Shown here: positions 31,468-38,720 of the stretch, piece by piece
Layout: each line of letters begins with the position of its first letter
Position numbering within the stretch: position 1 is the first letter of the stretch
Assembly: GCA_910588295.1 (NCBI GenBank)
Contig: CAJUQO010000026.1
Location: 1 to 44,000 of the forward strand
Reading direction: 5' to 3'
DNA: 44,000 nucleotides
Source: an uncultured Lachnospiraceae bacterium
Lineage (GTDB): Bacteria; Bacillota; Clostridia; Lachnospirales; Lachnospiraceae
Notes under the pieces: generated by a model
The model's input: only the letters and a program-made list of their open reading frames with translations
The model's database searches: none
Told to the model about the DNA's origin: nothing
Position numbers and translations under genes: made by a program

Positions 31468-33090
31468 ATGATTTCAGGTGCACAGGCATTGGTAAATGCA
31501 CTGAAACGGGAAGGCGTGAAGGTATGCTTCGGTTATCCGGGCGTTGCGATCACGCCGTTTTATAATGCGCTTTATGATACAGAGGAGATCCGCCATATCC
31601 TAGTGCGGACGGAGCAGAACGCCGGACATGCGGCCAACGGGTATGCCAGGGTGACAGGCAGGCCCGGTGTCTGCATCACTACATCCGGCCCCGGTGCGAC
31701 CAATCTGATCACGGCGCTGGCCACCGCCTATGCGGACAGTATCCCGATGATCGCGATCACAGGACAGGTATCTTCGGAGCTTTTGGGTCACGATGTGTTC
31801 CAGGAGGTGGATATCACAGGCGCTGCGGAGGCCTTTGTGAAATACAGTTACCTGGTGAAAGAAGTGTCGGATATCCCGCGCATCATGAAGGAGGCGTTTT
31901 ATATCGCCAATTCCGGCCGCAAAGGCCCTGTGCTGATCGACGTGCCCATTGATATCCAAAACAATATGTTTGAGGAATATGAACCGGGTGAGGTGAGTAT
32001 CCGGGGGTATAAGCCGACCACCGCCGGGAATCCGGTACAGATCGCAAAAGTGCAGAAGGCGCTTGAGAAGGCGAAATATCCGCTGATCTGCGTGGGCGGC
32101 GGCGTTGTTCTGGCCCAGGCGGAGGAGGAAGTGCGCAGGTACTGTGAAAAGACGGGTATCCCAGTGGTGTCCACCATCATGGGTATCGGCGTCATGCCCA
32201 AATATCATCCGCTGTATTTCGGTATGCTGGGCTCCAACGGCAAGCCCTATGCGAACCGGGCCGTGGAGGAGAGCGACGTGCTGGTGATTGTCGGCGCCCG
32301 CGTGGCCGACCGATCCATCACGGTGCCCAACAGCGATGAGAAGGATATCACGATCATTCATATTGATATTGATTCTGCGGAGATCGGGAAAAATATGGGA
32401 GCGACGGTTCCCCTGGTGGGCGACGCAAAATATATTTTCCGTGAATTGTACGATATGGCCGCAAAGGGCTCCCATGACGAGTGGATCGCCAAGCTGCAGA
32501 AAATCAAGACTACCTGTGTGGACCCGCGGGTATTTCACAATGAGTTTGTCAATCCCTGTGAGTTTGTGCAGACCTTAAGCGACAAGATGGACGAGGACGG
32601 CGTATATGTGGCGGATGTGGGCCAGAATCAGATGTGGTCTGCGGACAACTATATTATGAAAAAAGGGAAATTTATGACCACCGGCGGCCTGGGCACCATG
32701 GGCTATTCCATTCCGGCGGCTATGGGGGCTAAGCTGGCGGATCCGTCCCGCCAGGTGGTGGCCGTGTGCGGCGACGGCTCCTTCCAGATGAACCTGATGG
32801 AACTGGCCACGATCCAGCAGCATGACGTCCCTGTGAAAGTCGTGATCTTAAAGAACGGCTATCTCGGGCTGGTGAGGGAATATCAGCATAATGTGTACGA
32901 CGACCACTATATGGCTGTAAAACTGGACGGCAGCCCCGATTTTCAGAAAATTGCGGAGGCATACGGGCTCCCGTATTACTATGTGGAACGCAACGAGGAT
33001 GTGGAAGCGACCGTGGAGGAATTCCTGAAAACCGAAGGATCCGCGCTGATGGTTTGCCGCGTATATGAGTATGACCAGGTAAAGGGGTGA
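31468..33090 (+). CDS. ilvB: Acetolactate synthase, catalytic subunit
   Basis: A 540-aa ThDP-dependent enzyme that condenses two pyruvates to acetolactate, the first common step of valine, leucine and isoleucine synthesis. The catalytic Glu is in VRTEQNAGHAANGYARVTG (Glu49). The phosphate-binding loop is GDGSFQMN, and ILKNGYLGLV provides the Mg/ThDP motif. The middle domain would bind FAD. The length is slightly short for IlvB but complete. The start at 31468 follows AAGGAGG; the upstream in-frame ATG at 31387 lacks a site. Four bases separate its stop from ilvN. A catabolic AlsS-type role is less likely because ilvN follows. Confidence 0.94.
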   Translation: MISGAQALVNALKREGVKVCFGYPGVAITPFYNALYDTEEIRHILVRTEQNAGHAANGYARVTGRPGVCITTSGPGATNLITALATAYADSIPMIAITGQVSSELLGHDVFQEVDITGAAEAFVKYSYLVKEVSDIPRIMKEAFYIANSGRKGPVLIDVPIDIQNNMFEEYEPGEVSIRGYKPTTAGNPVQIAKVQKALEKAKYPLICVGGGVVLAQAEEEVRRYCEKTGIPVVSTIMGIGVMPKYHPLYFGMLGSNGKPYANRAVEESDVLVIVGARVADRSITVPNSDEKDITIIHIDIDSAEIGKNMGATVPLVGDAKYIFRELYDMAAKGSHDEWIAKLQKIKTTCVDPRVFHNEFVNPCEFVQTLSDKMDEDGVYVADVGQNQMWSADNYIMKKGKFMTTGGLGTMGYSIPAAMGAKLADPSRQVVAVCGDGSFQMNLMELATIQQHDVPVKVVILKNGYLGLVREYQHNVYDDHYMAVKLDGSPDFQKIAEAYGLPYYYVERNEDVEATVEEFLKTEGSALMVCRVYEYDQVKG

Positions 33091-33094
33091 TGGT

Positions 33095-33571
33095 ATGAGA
33101 GGCATATATTATGTAACAGTGGAAAACCGTTCCGGTGTTCTGTCAAAAACGGCCGGTCTGTTTGCCAGGAGGGGATTTAACATTGACGGGCTCACGGTGG
33201 CGGAGACGGAGAATTCCGAAATATCCAATATGACGATCATATCCACCGGGGACGAGCGCACCCTGGAGCAGATCGAAAAACAGCTAAATAAAAAGGTGGA
33301 CGTGATCAAGGTGCGCCGCCTGGATGAGAAAAACTGTTTTGAGCGGGAGGCTGTGCTGGTCAAGATCAATTATACCCGCGGAAACCGCCGGGAGATCATG
33401 GATGTCTGTGAGATCATGGGGGCAAAGATCGCCCATATGGGCGCGCAGCGCATGGTCGTTGAATACTTTGGGCATCCGTCGGAGGTGGAGAGCCTGATCA
33501 ATCATCTGAGGCCCTTTGGCATCCAGGAGGTGTCCCGTACGGGAACGCTGGCCATGCAGAAAGAGAATTGA
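33095..33571 (+). CDS. ilvN: Acetolactate synthase, regulatory subunit
   Basis: A 158-aa subunit that activates IlvB and gives valine feedback inhibition. The N-terminal ACT domain (1-80) shows YYVTVENRSGVLSK and RRGFNIDGLTV, which includes the residues that bind valine. The C-terminal about 75 residues form the second ferredoxin-like domain of the family. It is the standard short form. The ribosome-binding site is weak, so translation may be coupled to ilvB. No ilvC or leu genes follow; a strong hairpin ends the operon. Confidence 0.94.
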   Translation: MRGIYYVTVENRSGVLSKTAGLFARRGFNIDGLTVAETENSEISNMTIISTGDERTLEQIEKQLNKKVDVIKVRRLDEKNCFEREAVLVKINYTRGNRREIMDVCEIMGAKIAHMGAQRMVVEYFGHPSEVESLINHLRPFGIQEVSRTGTLAMQKEN

Positions 33572-33644
33572 TACAGCCAGAAAAGCTGTCGCTGTGTAAA
33601 ACGGGAATTTTGCGGGGCGGTTTTTCAGAAGTATCATGGCATAT

Positions 33645-33695
33645 AGGAAGCTCTGCCCGGGATTCAGGGCAGAGCTTCCTGCATGTATTTTGATT
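33645..33695. terminator. Terminator between ilvN and helical protein
   Basis: A 14-bp perfect stem (33645-33658 with 33667-33680) and TATTTTGATT after it; it serves two converging genes. Confidence 0.7.
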
Positions 33696-33718
33696 CATTT
33701 AGACCGGGCGTCTTTGGA

Positions 33719-34150
33719 TCAGATGAATGCCCGCAGTTCCTCATGGAAATCCTCCTCCAGCTTTACCAGCCGCTTCGTCAGGGCGCGGCTCTCGGCGGAG
33801 GCTTCGCTGTATTCGTTCATATAGCCGCTTAAGGATTTGATGCCCATATTACAGCCGTCCATCATCATCCCGACGATGGTCTTGGTGTCGTCGTTCATGG
33901 TCAGCTTCATCTCCGTGCCCAGCCAGGCCATGGCGCGGGATACCGGCTTTGGATCCTCCTCATCCTTTCCCAGCTCATTCAGCATCGTATGGCAACTATC
34001 TCCCAGATCCACATGTTTGGCGTTGTATTTGTGGATCAGATCGGACAATTTTTCATCCTTCACATAGGGCAGTACCTGTTCCATGGAATTAGTGGCGGAT
34101 TTACAGCCGGAATTGCATTCTTTTAAAAGGCATATCGTATCGTGTAGCAT
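33719..34150 (-). CDS. Helical protein of unknown function
   Basis: A 143-aa cytoplasmic protein that I cannot assign to a characterised family. Sequence periodicity suggests four amphipathic helices. There are Cys residues in KECNSGCKSATN near the start, one in GDSCHTM and one in MMDGCNMG. Acidic and His residues in a helical bundle resemble ferritin-like or DUF2383 proteins, but the diiron motif is not clear. The start at 34150 has AAGGAG upstream; a longer in-frame start at 34228 is less likely. It is divergent from the ECF gene and convergent with ilvN. Single gene. Confidence 0.7.
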   Translation of the reverse strand: MLHDTICLLKECNSGCKSATNSMEQVLPYVKDEKLSDLIHKYNAKHVDLGDSCHTMLNELGKDEEDPKPVSRAMAWLGTEMKLTMNDDTKTIVGMMMDGCNMGIKSLSGYMNEYSEASAESRALTKRLVKLEEDFHEELRAFI

Positions 34151-34293
34151 GATCGGTGTCTCCTTCTTTTTTTGGCTAGTATGTGCAGATACCGGGATTT
34201 TATTCTGAGCAGATGAAATATATGACATGTTCTGGCTGGCGAACTGGACTGGTCTTTTTTATGCATTCTGGCTATTTCTATAAGGCCATACGC

Positions 34294-34302
34294 TGTTATA
34301 AT
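34294..34302 (+). promoter_or_regulatory. Extended -10 promoter upstream of ECF S-component
   Basis: TGTTATAAT (34294-34302) is a perfect extended -10. A leader of about 95 bases follows, with AGCCTG and CAGGCT arms (34315-34355). It may be a regulatory leader, but no known riboswitch core was found. Confidence 0.5.
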
Positions 34303-34404
34303 GGTACCGGTAACAGCCTGAACAGAAAAACCCTTTTCGGGAGCGCTCCTGACAGGCTGCGCAGGCCGTAAGAATTCTCAGATGAGAAAGAGGAGGATGA
34401 AAAA

Positions 34405-34917
34405 ATGACACAGACAGCAACTATGACAAAGAGGATCACCTTCGCGGGCTTTTTCATGGCGTTAAACATCGCCTTAAGCTCCTTCGGCGTACCGGTACCC
34501 GGCGGGCACTTCTACCTTTGCGATGTGGCCATCTGTACGGCGGCTATCCTGCTGGGACCGGTGGACGCCTTCATCGTGGGCGGTGTGGGTTCCTTCCTGG
34601 GCGATCTGTTTTTCTATCCGCTGCCCATGTTTGTATCGCTGGCGACCCATGGGATACAGGCGGTGGTGATCTCCCTGTTTGTCCATAAATGGATGAAGAA
34701 ATCGGAGCCCGCCGGAGCTATTATCGGCGTGGCCGTGGGTGCGGTGATCATGGTGATCGGGTACAGTCTGGGCCGGGCTTTTGTCTACAGTACACCGGAG
34801 TATGCGATCATAAAACTGCCCTATGAGATTTTGCAGGCGGGCGTGGGAGCCGTGGCGGCGGTACCATTGTGCTACAAATTCCGGCTGAAAAAAATTTTTG
34901 AGAGATCAATGGACTGA
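34405..34917 (+). CDS. ECF transporter substrate-binding (S) component, specificity unknown
   Basis: A 170-aa protein with five or six membrane helices, the size and hydrophobic profile of an S-component. The segment GGHFYLCDVAICTAAILLGP, followed by GGVGSFLGDLF and a small-residue/Gly pattern, resembles the HmpT-like family (PF07155 type), which serves vitamin precursors. It lacks the ATPase (EcfA) and EcfT genes nearby, so it should share a group II energising module elsewhere. The substrate cannot be read from sequence. AGAGGAGG lies upstream. The stop codon is inside a copy of the CTGAACTGTTAC repeat. Confidence 0.85.
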   Translation: MTQTATMTKRITFAGFFMALNIALSSFGVPVPGGHFYLCDVAICTAAILLGPVDAFIVGGVGSFLGDLFFYPLPMFVSLATHGIQAVVISLFVHKWMKKSEPAGAIIGVAVGAVIMVIGYSLGRAFVYSTPEYAIIKLPYEILQAGVGAVAAVPLCYKFRLKKIFERSMD

Positions 34918-34925
34918 ACTGTTAC
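34912..34925. repeat. Half-palindrome repeat at ECF gene stop
   Basis: GACTGAACTGTTAC matches the right arm of the palindrome at 26483. The ECF stop codon (34915-34917) is within it. The following GCAAAATGGTTT resembles the CAAAATGATTT that follows the half-site at 21102-21115. Confidence 0.55.
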
Positions 34926-34980
34926 GCAAAATGGTTTAGAAGTACCTAAAGATGTGAAATATAGTGTATTGATAAGAAGA

Positions 34981-35037
34981 AAACTGTGATATCCTGTAGG
35001 CAATATAAAAAGTGGCAGGTATCACAGTTTTGTTTTT
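34981..35037 (+). terminator. Terminator after the ECF gene
   Basis: AAACTGTGATATCCTG (34981-34996) and CAGGTATCACAGTTT (35016-35030) form a 15-bp stem with one bulge and are followed by TGTTTTTT. Confidence 0.72.
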
Positions 35038-35050
35038 TCTGATTGGTTTT

Positions 35051-35296
35051 ATGGCCGTGATGAATCCGCGGCAAACAGCCGCCGCAGACGCTTCCGTCCT
35101 TTTGGAATGGTTTTGTCCTGTTCGGGGGTGGGAAATGGAGAGCGATCTATGGCACAACCCCCGAAAATATATTGTGCCCGCGGTTATGCTTTTACTAGCA
35201 GCAGTAGTCGGAACGTTTCCGATGACAGCATTTGTACTGCTTATTTTACTGGTTGTAGAAATCGCAGTATGGCTCATGCAATGCCGGAGGTGTTAA
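35051..35296 (+). CDS. Possible small membrane protein
   Basis: A doubtful 81-aa frame. It has a hydrophilic Trp-rich start (about 1-35), then hydrophobic residues about 40-78 that form one or two membrane helices, and ends in CRRC. A GTG at 35012 would add a first hydrophobic helix, but that start lies inside the terminator stem and has no ribosome-binding site. ATG 35051 lacks a clear site too. Base use is more AT-rich than its neighbours. It could be a degraded gene or chance frame. Confidence 0.3.
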   Translation: MAVMNPRQTAAADASVLLEWFCPVRGWEMESDLWHNPRKYIVPAVMLLLAAVVGTFPMTAFVLLILLVVEIAVWLMQCRRC

Positions 35297-35389
35297 TTTC
35301 GATGGAAAATTCAGGGAGATGCCCGAAGTGTGGTCGGCGGGGAACATAAAAAAGCCCGCAGAAAAGAGAAAAAAACATGAATAAGGGGC

Positions 35390-35418
35390 TTGACAGAACT
35401 ATACTATTGCTGTAGTAT
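35390..35418 (+). promoter_or_regulatory. Promoter and first BlaI-type operator
   Basis: TTGACA (35390-35395), a 17-base spacer and TAGTAT (35413-35418). ATACTATTGCTGTAGTAT (35401-35418) is an 18-base near-palindrome covering the spacer and -10, with the TACTA/TAGTA arms typical of BlaI/MecI operators. Repressor binding here would block transcription. Confidence 0.75.
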
Positions 35419-35428
35419 GAATATGTAA

Positions 35429-35442
35429 ACTACTGCAGTAGT
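35429..35442 (+). promoter_or_regulatory. Second BlaI-type operator
   Basis: ACTACTGCAGTAGT is a perfect 14-bp palindrome just downstream of the start of transcription. It repeats the arms of the first operator, and the centres are 26 bases apart. Confidence 0.72.
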
Positions 35443-35473
35443 ATAACCAATGAAAAGGGGGACTGTATGAGCG

Positions 35474-35833
35474 ATGGATCATAAGCTTTTTGATTCGGAA
35501 CTGAAGGTCATGGACGTGCTGTGGCGGGAGGGAGACTCCACGGCCAAGCATATATCCGACGTGCTGAAGGCGGAAGTGGGCTGGAATATGAATACCACCT
35601 ACACCCTCATCAAGCGGTGTATGAAAAAGGGGGCCATAGCCCGCTCAGAGCCGAATTTTATGTGCCATGCGCTGATCCCGAAGGAGGAGGTGCAGGAGGC
35701 CGAGACGGATGAGCTGATCAACAAAATTTATGACGGATCTGTAGATAAGCTGTTTGCGGCGCTGCTGGGCCGGAAGAAATTATCGGAGGATCAGATCGAG
35801 CAGCTCAAGGCGATTGTGGGAGAACTGGAATGA
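35474..35833 (+). CDS. BlaI/MecI/CopY-family repressor
   Basis: A 119-aa dimeric winged-helix repressor. Residues about 7-75 form the DNA-binding domain (ELKVMDVLWREGDST, then NTTYTLIKRCMKKG). The C-terminal helices (80-119) mediate dimerisation. This family controls its own operon and is inactivated by cleavage when an M56 sensor protease is triggered. Two matching operators lie in its promoter (35401-35418, 35429-35442), which supports autoregulation. The M56 gene starts eight bases after its stop. GGGG upstream of the start serves as a weak ribosome-binding site. No beta-lactamase or copper pump is adjacent. Confidence 0.94.
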   Translation: MDHKLFDSELKVMDVLWREGDSTAKHISDVLKAEVGWNMNTTYTLIKRCMKKGAIARSEPNFMCHALIPKEEVQEAETDELINKIYDGSVDKLFAALLGRKKLSEDQIEQLKAIVGELE

Positions 35834-35840
35834 GGTGGCA

Positions 35841-37919
35841 ATGATGGGCCTGATACAGATGAGTTTTATGGGAGGCATTTTTATACTGGCTGTCATGGCG
35901 CTGCGGGCGCTGCTGCTTGACCGGCTGCCGAAGAAAACTTTTTATATGCTATGGCTGGCAGTTTTGATCCGGCTGTTGGCGCCGTTTTCTCTTGTGTCGC
36001 CGGCCAGTGTCTATACGCTGGCACAGGGAAGCGGGATAACCATGGAGCGTATATGGGATGGGAGCGGCCTGTCAGCGCTTTTTGCCGGAATAAAAGAGCC
36101 CGATTGGTGGTCTGGCGGAAAAAATGATGCGGCTGCGCGGTATACGGAAGAGAATACATCGGCGGCTGATGGAAACACATTGCCAGGGGCCGGCGGTGAC
36201 GGCCGGATATCGCCCGGAGTGGTTACGGAGGATGCCCGGGTTCCGGCTTCCGGGCCGTTGGCCCGGACGGTACTGTGGGCCGTGGGCGTATGCCTGGGAG
36301 TTGGCTTTTTTACCTGTATGTATATCCGCTGCCGCCGGGAATTTGCGATGTCCCTGCCAGTGGAACATGAGACGGCCCGGAAATGGCAGGAAAATCATCC
36401 GTCCCGCAGGAACATCGCTATCCGCCAGTCGGATCGGGTGGGATCGCCTTTGTCCTACGGCATCCGGCGCCCGGTGATCCTGATGCCCCAAAACACCGAC
36501 TGGACAGACCGCTCCCGGCTGTTTTATGTGTGGGAGCATGAATACGTCCATATCCGGCGGTTAGATGCGGCGGTCAAGCTTTTCATGGCGGCGGCGCTGT
36601 GCCTGCACTGGTTTAATCCGCTGGTGTGGGTCATGTATGTGTTTTTCAACAGGGATATGGAGCTGTCCTGCGATGAGGCTGTCATACGCCATTTTGGCCG
36701 GGAGGCCAGGGCAGCCTATGCCATGACGCTGATTGCCATGGCGGAGAAGCAGAGCGGCCCAGGCCTTTTGTACAGCAGTTTCAGCAAAAATGTAATGGAA
36801 GGGAGGATTCGATCCATAATGAAGATACGGAAAAAATCTATTTTAGCAACGTTTGCGGCGGTGGTGCTGACGGGAACGGTTTGCCTGGCTTTTGCCACAT
36901 CTCCGGCGACGGGGAAAGCCGGAACCGGGGAAGACATAAACGACGCCGTACAGGCAGATCCGGTAACGGGAATAGACGATATGGCAGAGGAGGTTCCGCA
37001 GGACGATGAGACTGCGGTGGAGGTTACGGCCTGGGAGCGTATGGAGAAGGCTGTGGGCTATGACCGGGAAGCCATTCTGGCGCGTATGGCGGAGATCGAC
37101 AACACGCTGGAGCAGATGAATGCGGATGAATCCGATTATACGGAGACCCTGTCGGAAGAGAAAACAGCGCTGGAGGGAATGCTAGATGAGGTGGATCGCC
37201 AGGACTTTTTTGAGAAGGAGTATGGTGCGTATGGCGTGAGCTACCGTCTGCCGGAGTGCCGTTTATATAAAGACGGGAAAATGGTCATGAGTTTTTACGA
37301 CGAGAAAGGTTCGCTGTGGTGGGATGACGAGGGGACAGTTGCCGTGGAAGTGATCCGCGACGGGGCCGGTAAAATTCTCCGTCTGTCAGAGGCTGACGCA
37401 GGGGACGGCAGCCGGCAGGGCCATGTGATAAGCGGAGGCGGCGGATCAGGTGAAGCCAACGCGGATAGCTCCGGGATTGGCGGCGTAGAAGATGCAGAGG
37501 GACTGGTTTTGGAGGGAAGCGGCGGGTCAGGCACAGCCGATGCGGACGGCTCCGTGAGCGACGGGATGGAGAATGCACAGCAGACCGCTACGGAAAGCGC
37601 CCGGGATATGCATGCATGGGTCTTGGATCTGGTATACAATATCGCCCACAGCGAACGGTTTTCGGAATATGAGGAATGCGGCCTGACGTATGACGAGGCA
37701 TCCGGTTATCTGATGTATGTCGGTGAGAAGGTCGGCCGTTTCAAGGATGAATGGGAACCGGGGGCCTATACGCTGTACAGCGACCCGACCGGTGAGGTGG
37801 CGATAGAGATCTGCCGTGATCCAGACGGGAAGATTACAGGCATAACATCGGATTCTCTGGATGCGTTTCCTTCGCAGGAGCTGGCGGAGGGTGCGGATAC
37901 ATCAGGCCGGAGGCAATAA
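35841..37919 (+). CDS. M56 (BlaR1/MecR1-type) sensor protease with unusual C-terminal domain
   Basis: A 692-aa membrane metalloprotease. Helices lie near 8-27, 34-55 and 141-163. The zinc site is HEYVH (233-237) with the downstream Glu in MELSCDEA (about 274-280). A fourth helix spans about 333-354. The extracellular part (355-692) has no penicillin-binding SxxK or KTG motif. It carries two similar segments, at about 456-515 and 608-665, each with a Tyr-rich stretch and an ending of the type AVEVIRDGAGKI or AIEICRDPDGKI, joined by a Gly/Ser-rich repeated linker (about 530-585). The ligand is unknown. It probably inactivates the BlaI-type repressor just upstream. Confidence 0.88.
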   Translation: MMGLIQMSFMGGIFILAVMALRALLLDRLPKKTFYMLWLAVLIRLLAPFSLVSPASVYTLAQGSGITMERIWDGSGLSALFAGIKEPDWWSGGKNDAAARYTEENTSAADGNTLPGAGGDGRISPGVVTEDARVPASGPLARTVLWAVGVCLGVGFFTCMYIRCRREFAMSLPVEHETARKWQENHPSRRNIAIRQSDRVGSPLSYGIRRPVILMPQNTDWTDRSRLFYVWEHEYVHIRRLDAAVKLFMAAALCLHWFNPLVWVMYVFFNRDMELSCDEAVIRHFGREARAAYAMTLIAMAEKQSGPGLLYSSFSKNVMEGRIRSIMKIRKKSILATFAAVVLTGTVCLAFATSPATGKAGTGEDINDAVQADPVTGIDDMAEEVPQDDETAVEVTAWERMEKAVGYDREAILARMAEIDNTLEQMNADESDYTETLSEEKTALEGMLDEVDRQDFFEKEYGAYGVSYRLPECRLYKDGKMVMSFYDEKGSLWWDDEGTVAVEVIRDGAGKILRLSEADAGDGSRQGHVISGGGGSGEANADSSGIGGVEDAEGLVLEGSGGSGTADADGSVSDGMENAQQTATESARDMHAWVLDLVYNIAHSERFSEYEECGLTYDEASGYLMYVGEKVGRFKDEWEPGAYTLYSDPTGEVAIEICRDPDGKITGITSDSLDAFPSQELAEGADTSGRRQ

Positions 37920-37939
37920 AACCAGTATTGTTGCAGGGG

Positions 37940-37970
37940 GTAACAGTTCTGCCGGAGGCTAAACTGTTAC
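37940..37970. repeat. GTAACAGTT palindrome (variant with TGCCGGAGG core)
   Basis: GTAACAGTT (37940-37948) and AACTGTTAC (37962-37970) flank CTGCCGGAGGCTA. An almost identical copy lies at 43865-43895. It sits between the M56 gene and the toxin-antitoxin promoter. Confidence 0.75.
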
Positions 37971-37987
37971 TGCAGGGATGCGACCAT

Positions 37988-38028
37988 CTAAACGTAATAT
38001 TGACGAACGCCTAAACGTACGCTACAAT
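37988..38028 (+). promoter_or_regulatory. Promoter and direct repeats of the toxin-antitoxin operon
   Basis: TTGACG (38000-38005), a 17-base spacer and TACAAT (38023-38028). CTAAACGTA occurs twice, at 37988-37996 and 38011-38019, one before the -35 and one in the spacer. These are likely operator sites for the antitoxin. Confidence 0.7.
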
Positions 38029-38050
38029 AGAGAAAAAATGAGGTGATCCC

Positions 38051-38302
38051 ATGACAGCCATTACAGCAACGAAAGCCAGAGAAAATATTTACCAGTTGAT
38101 ACAGGACGTAAACGCAAGCTGTACCCCGGTAACCATTACCAATACCAGAGGAAAAAATGCAGTATTGATCGGTGAAGAAGACTGGAAAGCGATTGAAGAA
38201 ACACTGTATCTGATGTCGGTTCCGGGTATGACAGAATCTATTATCGAGGGAGGAAATACGGATATTTCTGAATGCCTTGATGAATCAGAGGCGGGCTGGT
38301 AA
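38051..38302 (+). CDS. YefM/Phd-family antitoxin
   Basis: An 83-aa antitoxin. The N-terminal about 50 residues form the Phd/YefM DNA-binding domain (MTAITATKARENIYQLI, then NTRGKNAVLIGEEDW). The C-terminal acidic tail (about 60-83) should wrap the toxin. Antitoxins of this type repress their own promoter, with the toxin as corepressor; paired repeats are seen in this promoter. Its last codon overlaps the toxin start by one base. Confidence 0.93.
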   Translation: MTAITATKARENIYQLIQDVNASCTPVTITNTRGKNAVLIGEEDWKAIEETLYLMSVPGMTESIIEGGNTDISECLDESEAGW

Positions 38303-38592
38303 TGTACAGAATTACTTACACCAGGCAGGCGGCTAAAGATATTAAAAACCTGAAAGCTTGCGGATTGGATAAAAAAGCCAGAGAATTGATCGAGATTATG
38401 AAAAAGAATCCATTTCAGAATCCTCCGGCCTATGAGAAACTGGTTGGGAATTTACAGGGATATTGTTCAAGAAGAATCAATATTCAGCAAAGGATCGTAT
38501 TTCAGGTTATAGAGGAGCCGAACACACAGGAAGACATGGACTATGAAGGATATGTAAAGATCATCCGTATGTGGACGCATTATGAAAAATAA
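38302..38592 (+). CDS. yoeB: YoeB/Txe-family mRNA interferase toxin
   Basis: A 96-aa RelE-superfamily toxin that would cut mRNA on the ribosome. The family pattern is full: ITYTRQAAKDIKNL at the start, NPFQNPPAYEKLVG in the middle, then SRRINIQQRIVFQV and the C-terminal RMWTHYE. The catalytic Glu (in YEKL), Arg (SRRIN) and His (TH) are all kept, so it looks functional. It is about ten residues longer than E. coli YoeB owing to an insert before KIIRMW. The start overlaps the antitoxin stop (TAATG). A terminator follows. Confidence 0.94.
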   Translation: MYRITYTRQAAKDIKNLKACGLDKKARELIEIMKKNPFQNPPAYEKLVGNLQGYCSRRINIQQRIVFQVIEEPNTQEDMDYEGYVKIIRMWTHYEK

Positions 38593-38669
38593 CGCCGCAT
38601 AACAGTATTCTGATGACTTAGCAAAGTGAAAAAACTGAGATCAGAATGAACAGCAGAGATGAAACTGCA

Positions 38670-38706
38670 GGCCGGGAATCTAAAAAAGTTCCCGGCCTTG
38701 TTTTTG
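38670..38706 (+). terminator. Terminator of the toxin-antitoxin operon
   Basis: A 10-bp perfect stem (38670-38679 with 38690-38699) with TGTTTTT after it. It has no T-run on the minus strand, so galM needs other signals. Confidence 0.8.
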
Positions 38707-38720
38707 CCCTGCAATGCGGA

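Noticed and set aside
35012..35050. GTG start giving a 94-residue membrane protein
   Set aside because: It falls within the terminator stem after the ECF gene and has no ribosome-binding site; the hydrophobic stretch there comes from the T-run.
35474..37919. Beta-lactam resistance operon
   Set aside because: The sensor lacks a penicillin-binding domain and no beta-lactamase or PBP2a gene is present in the window.
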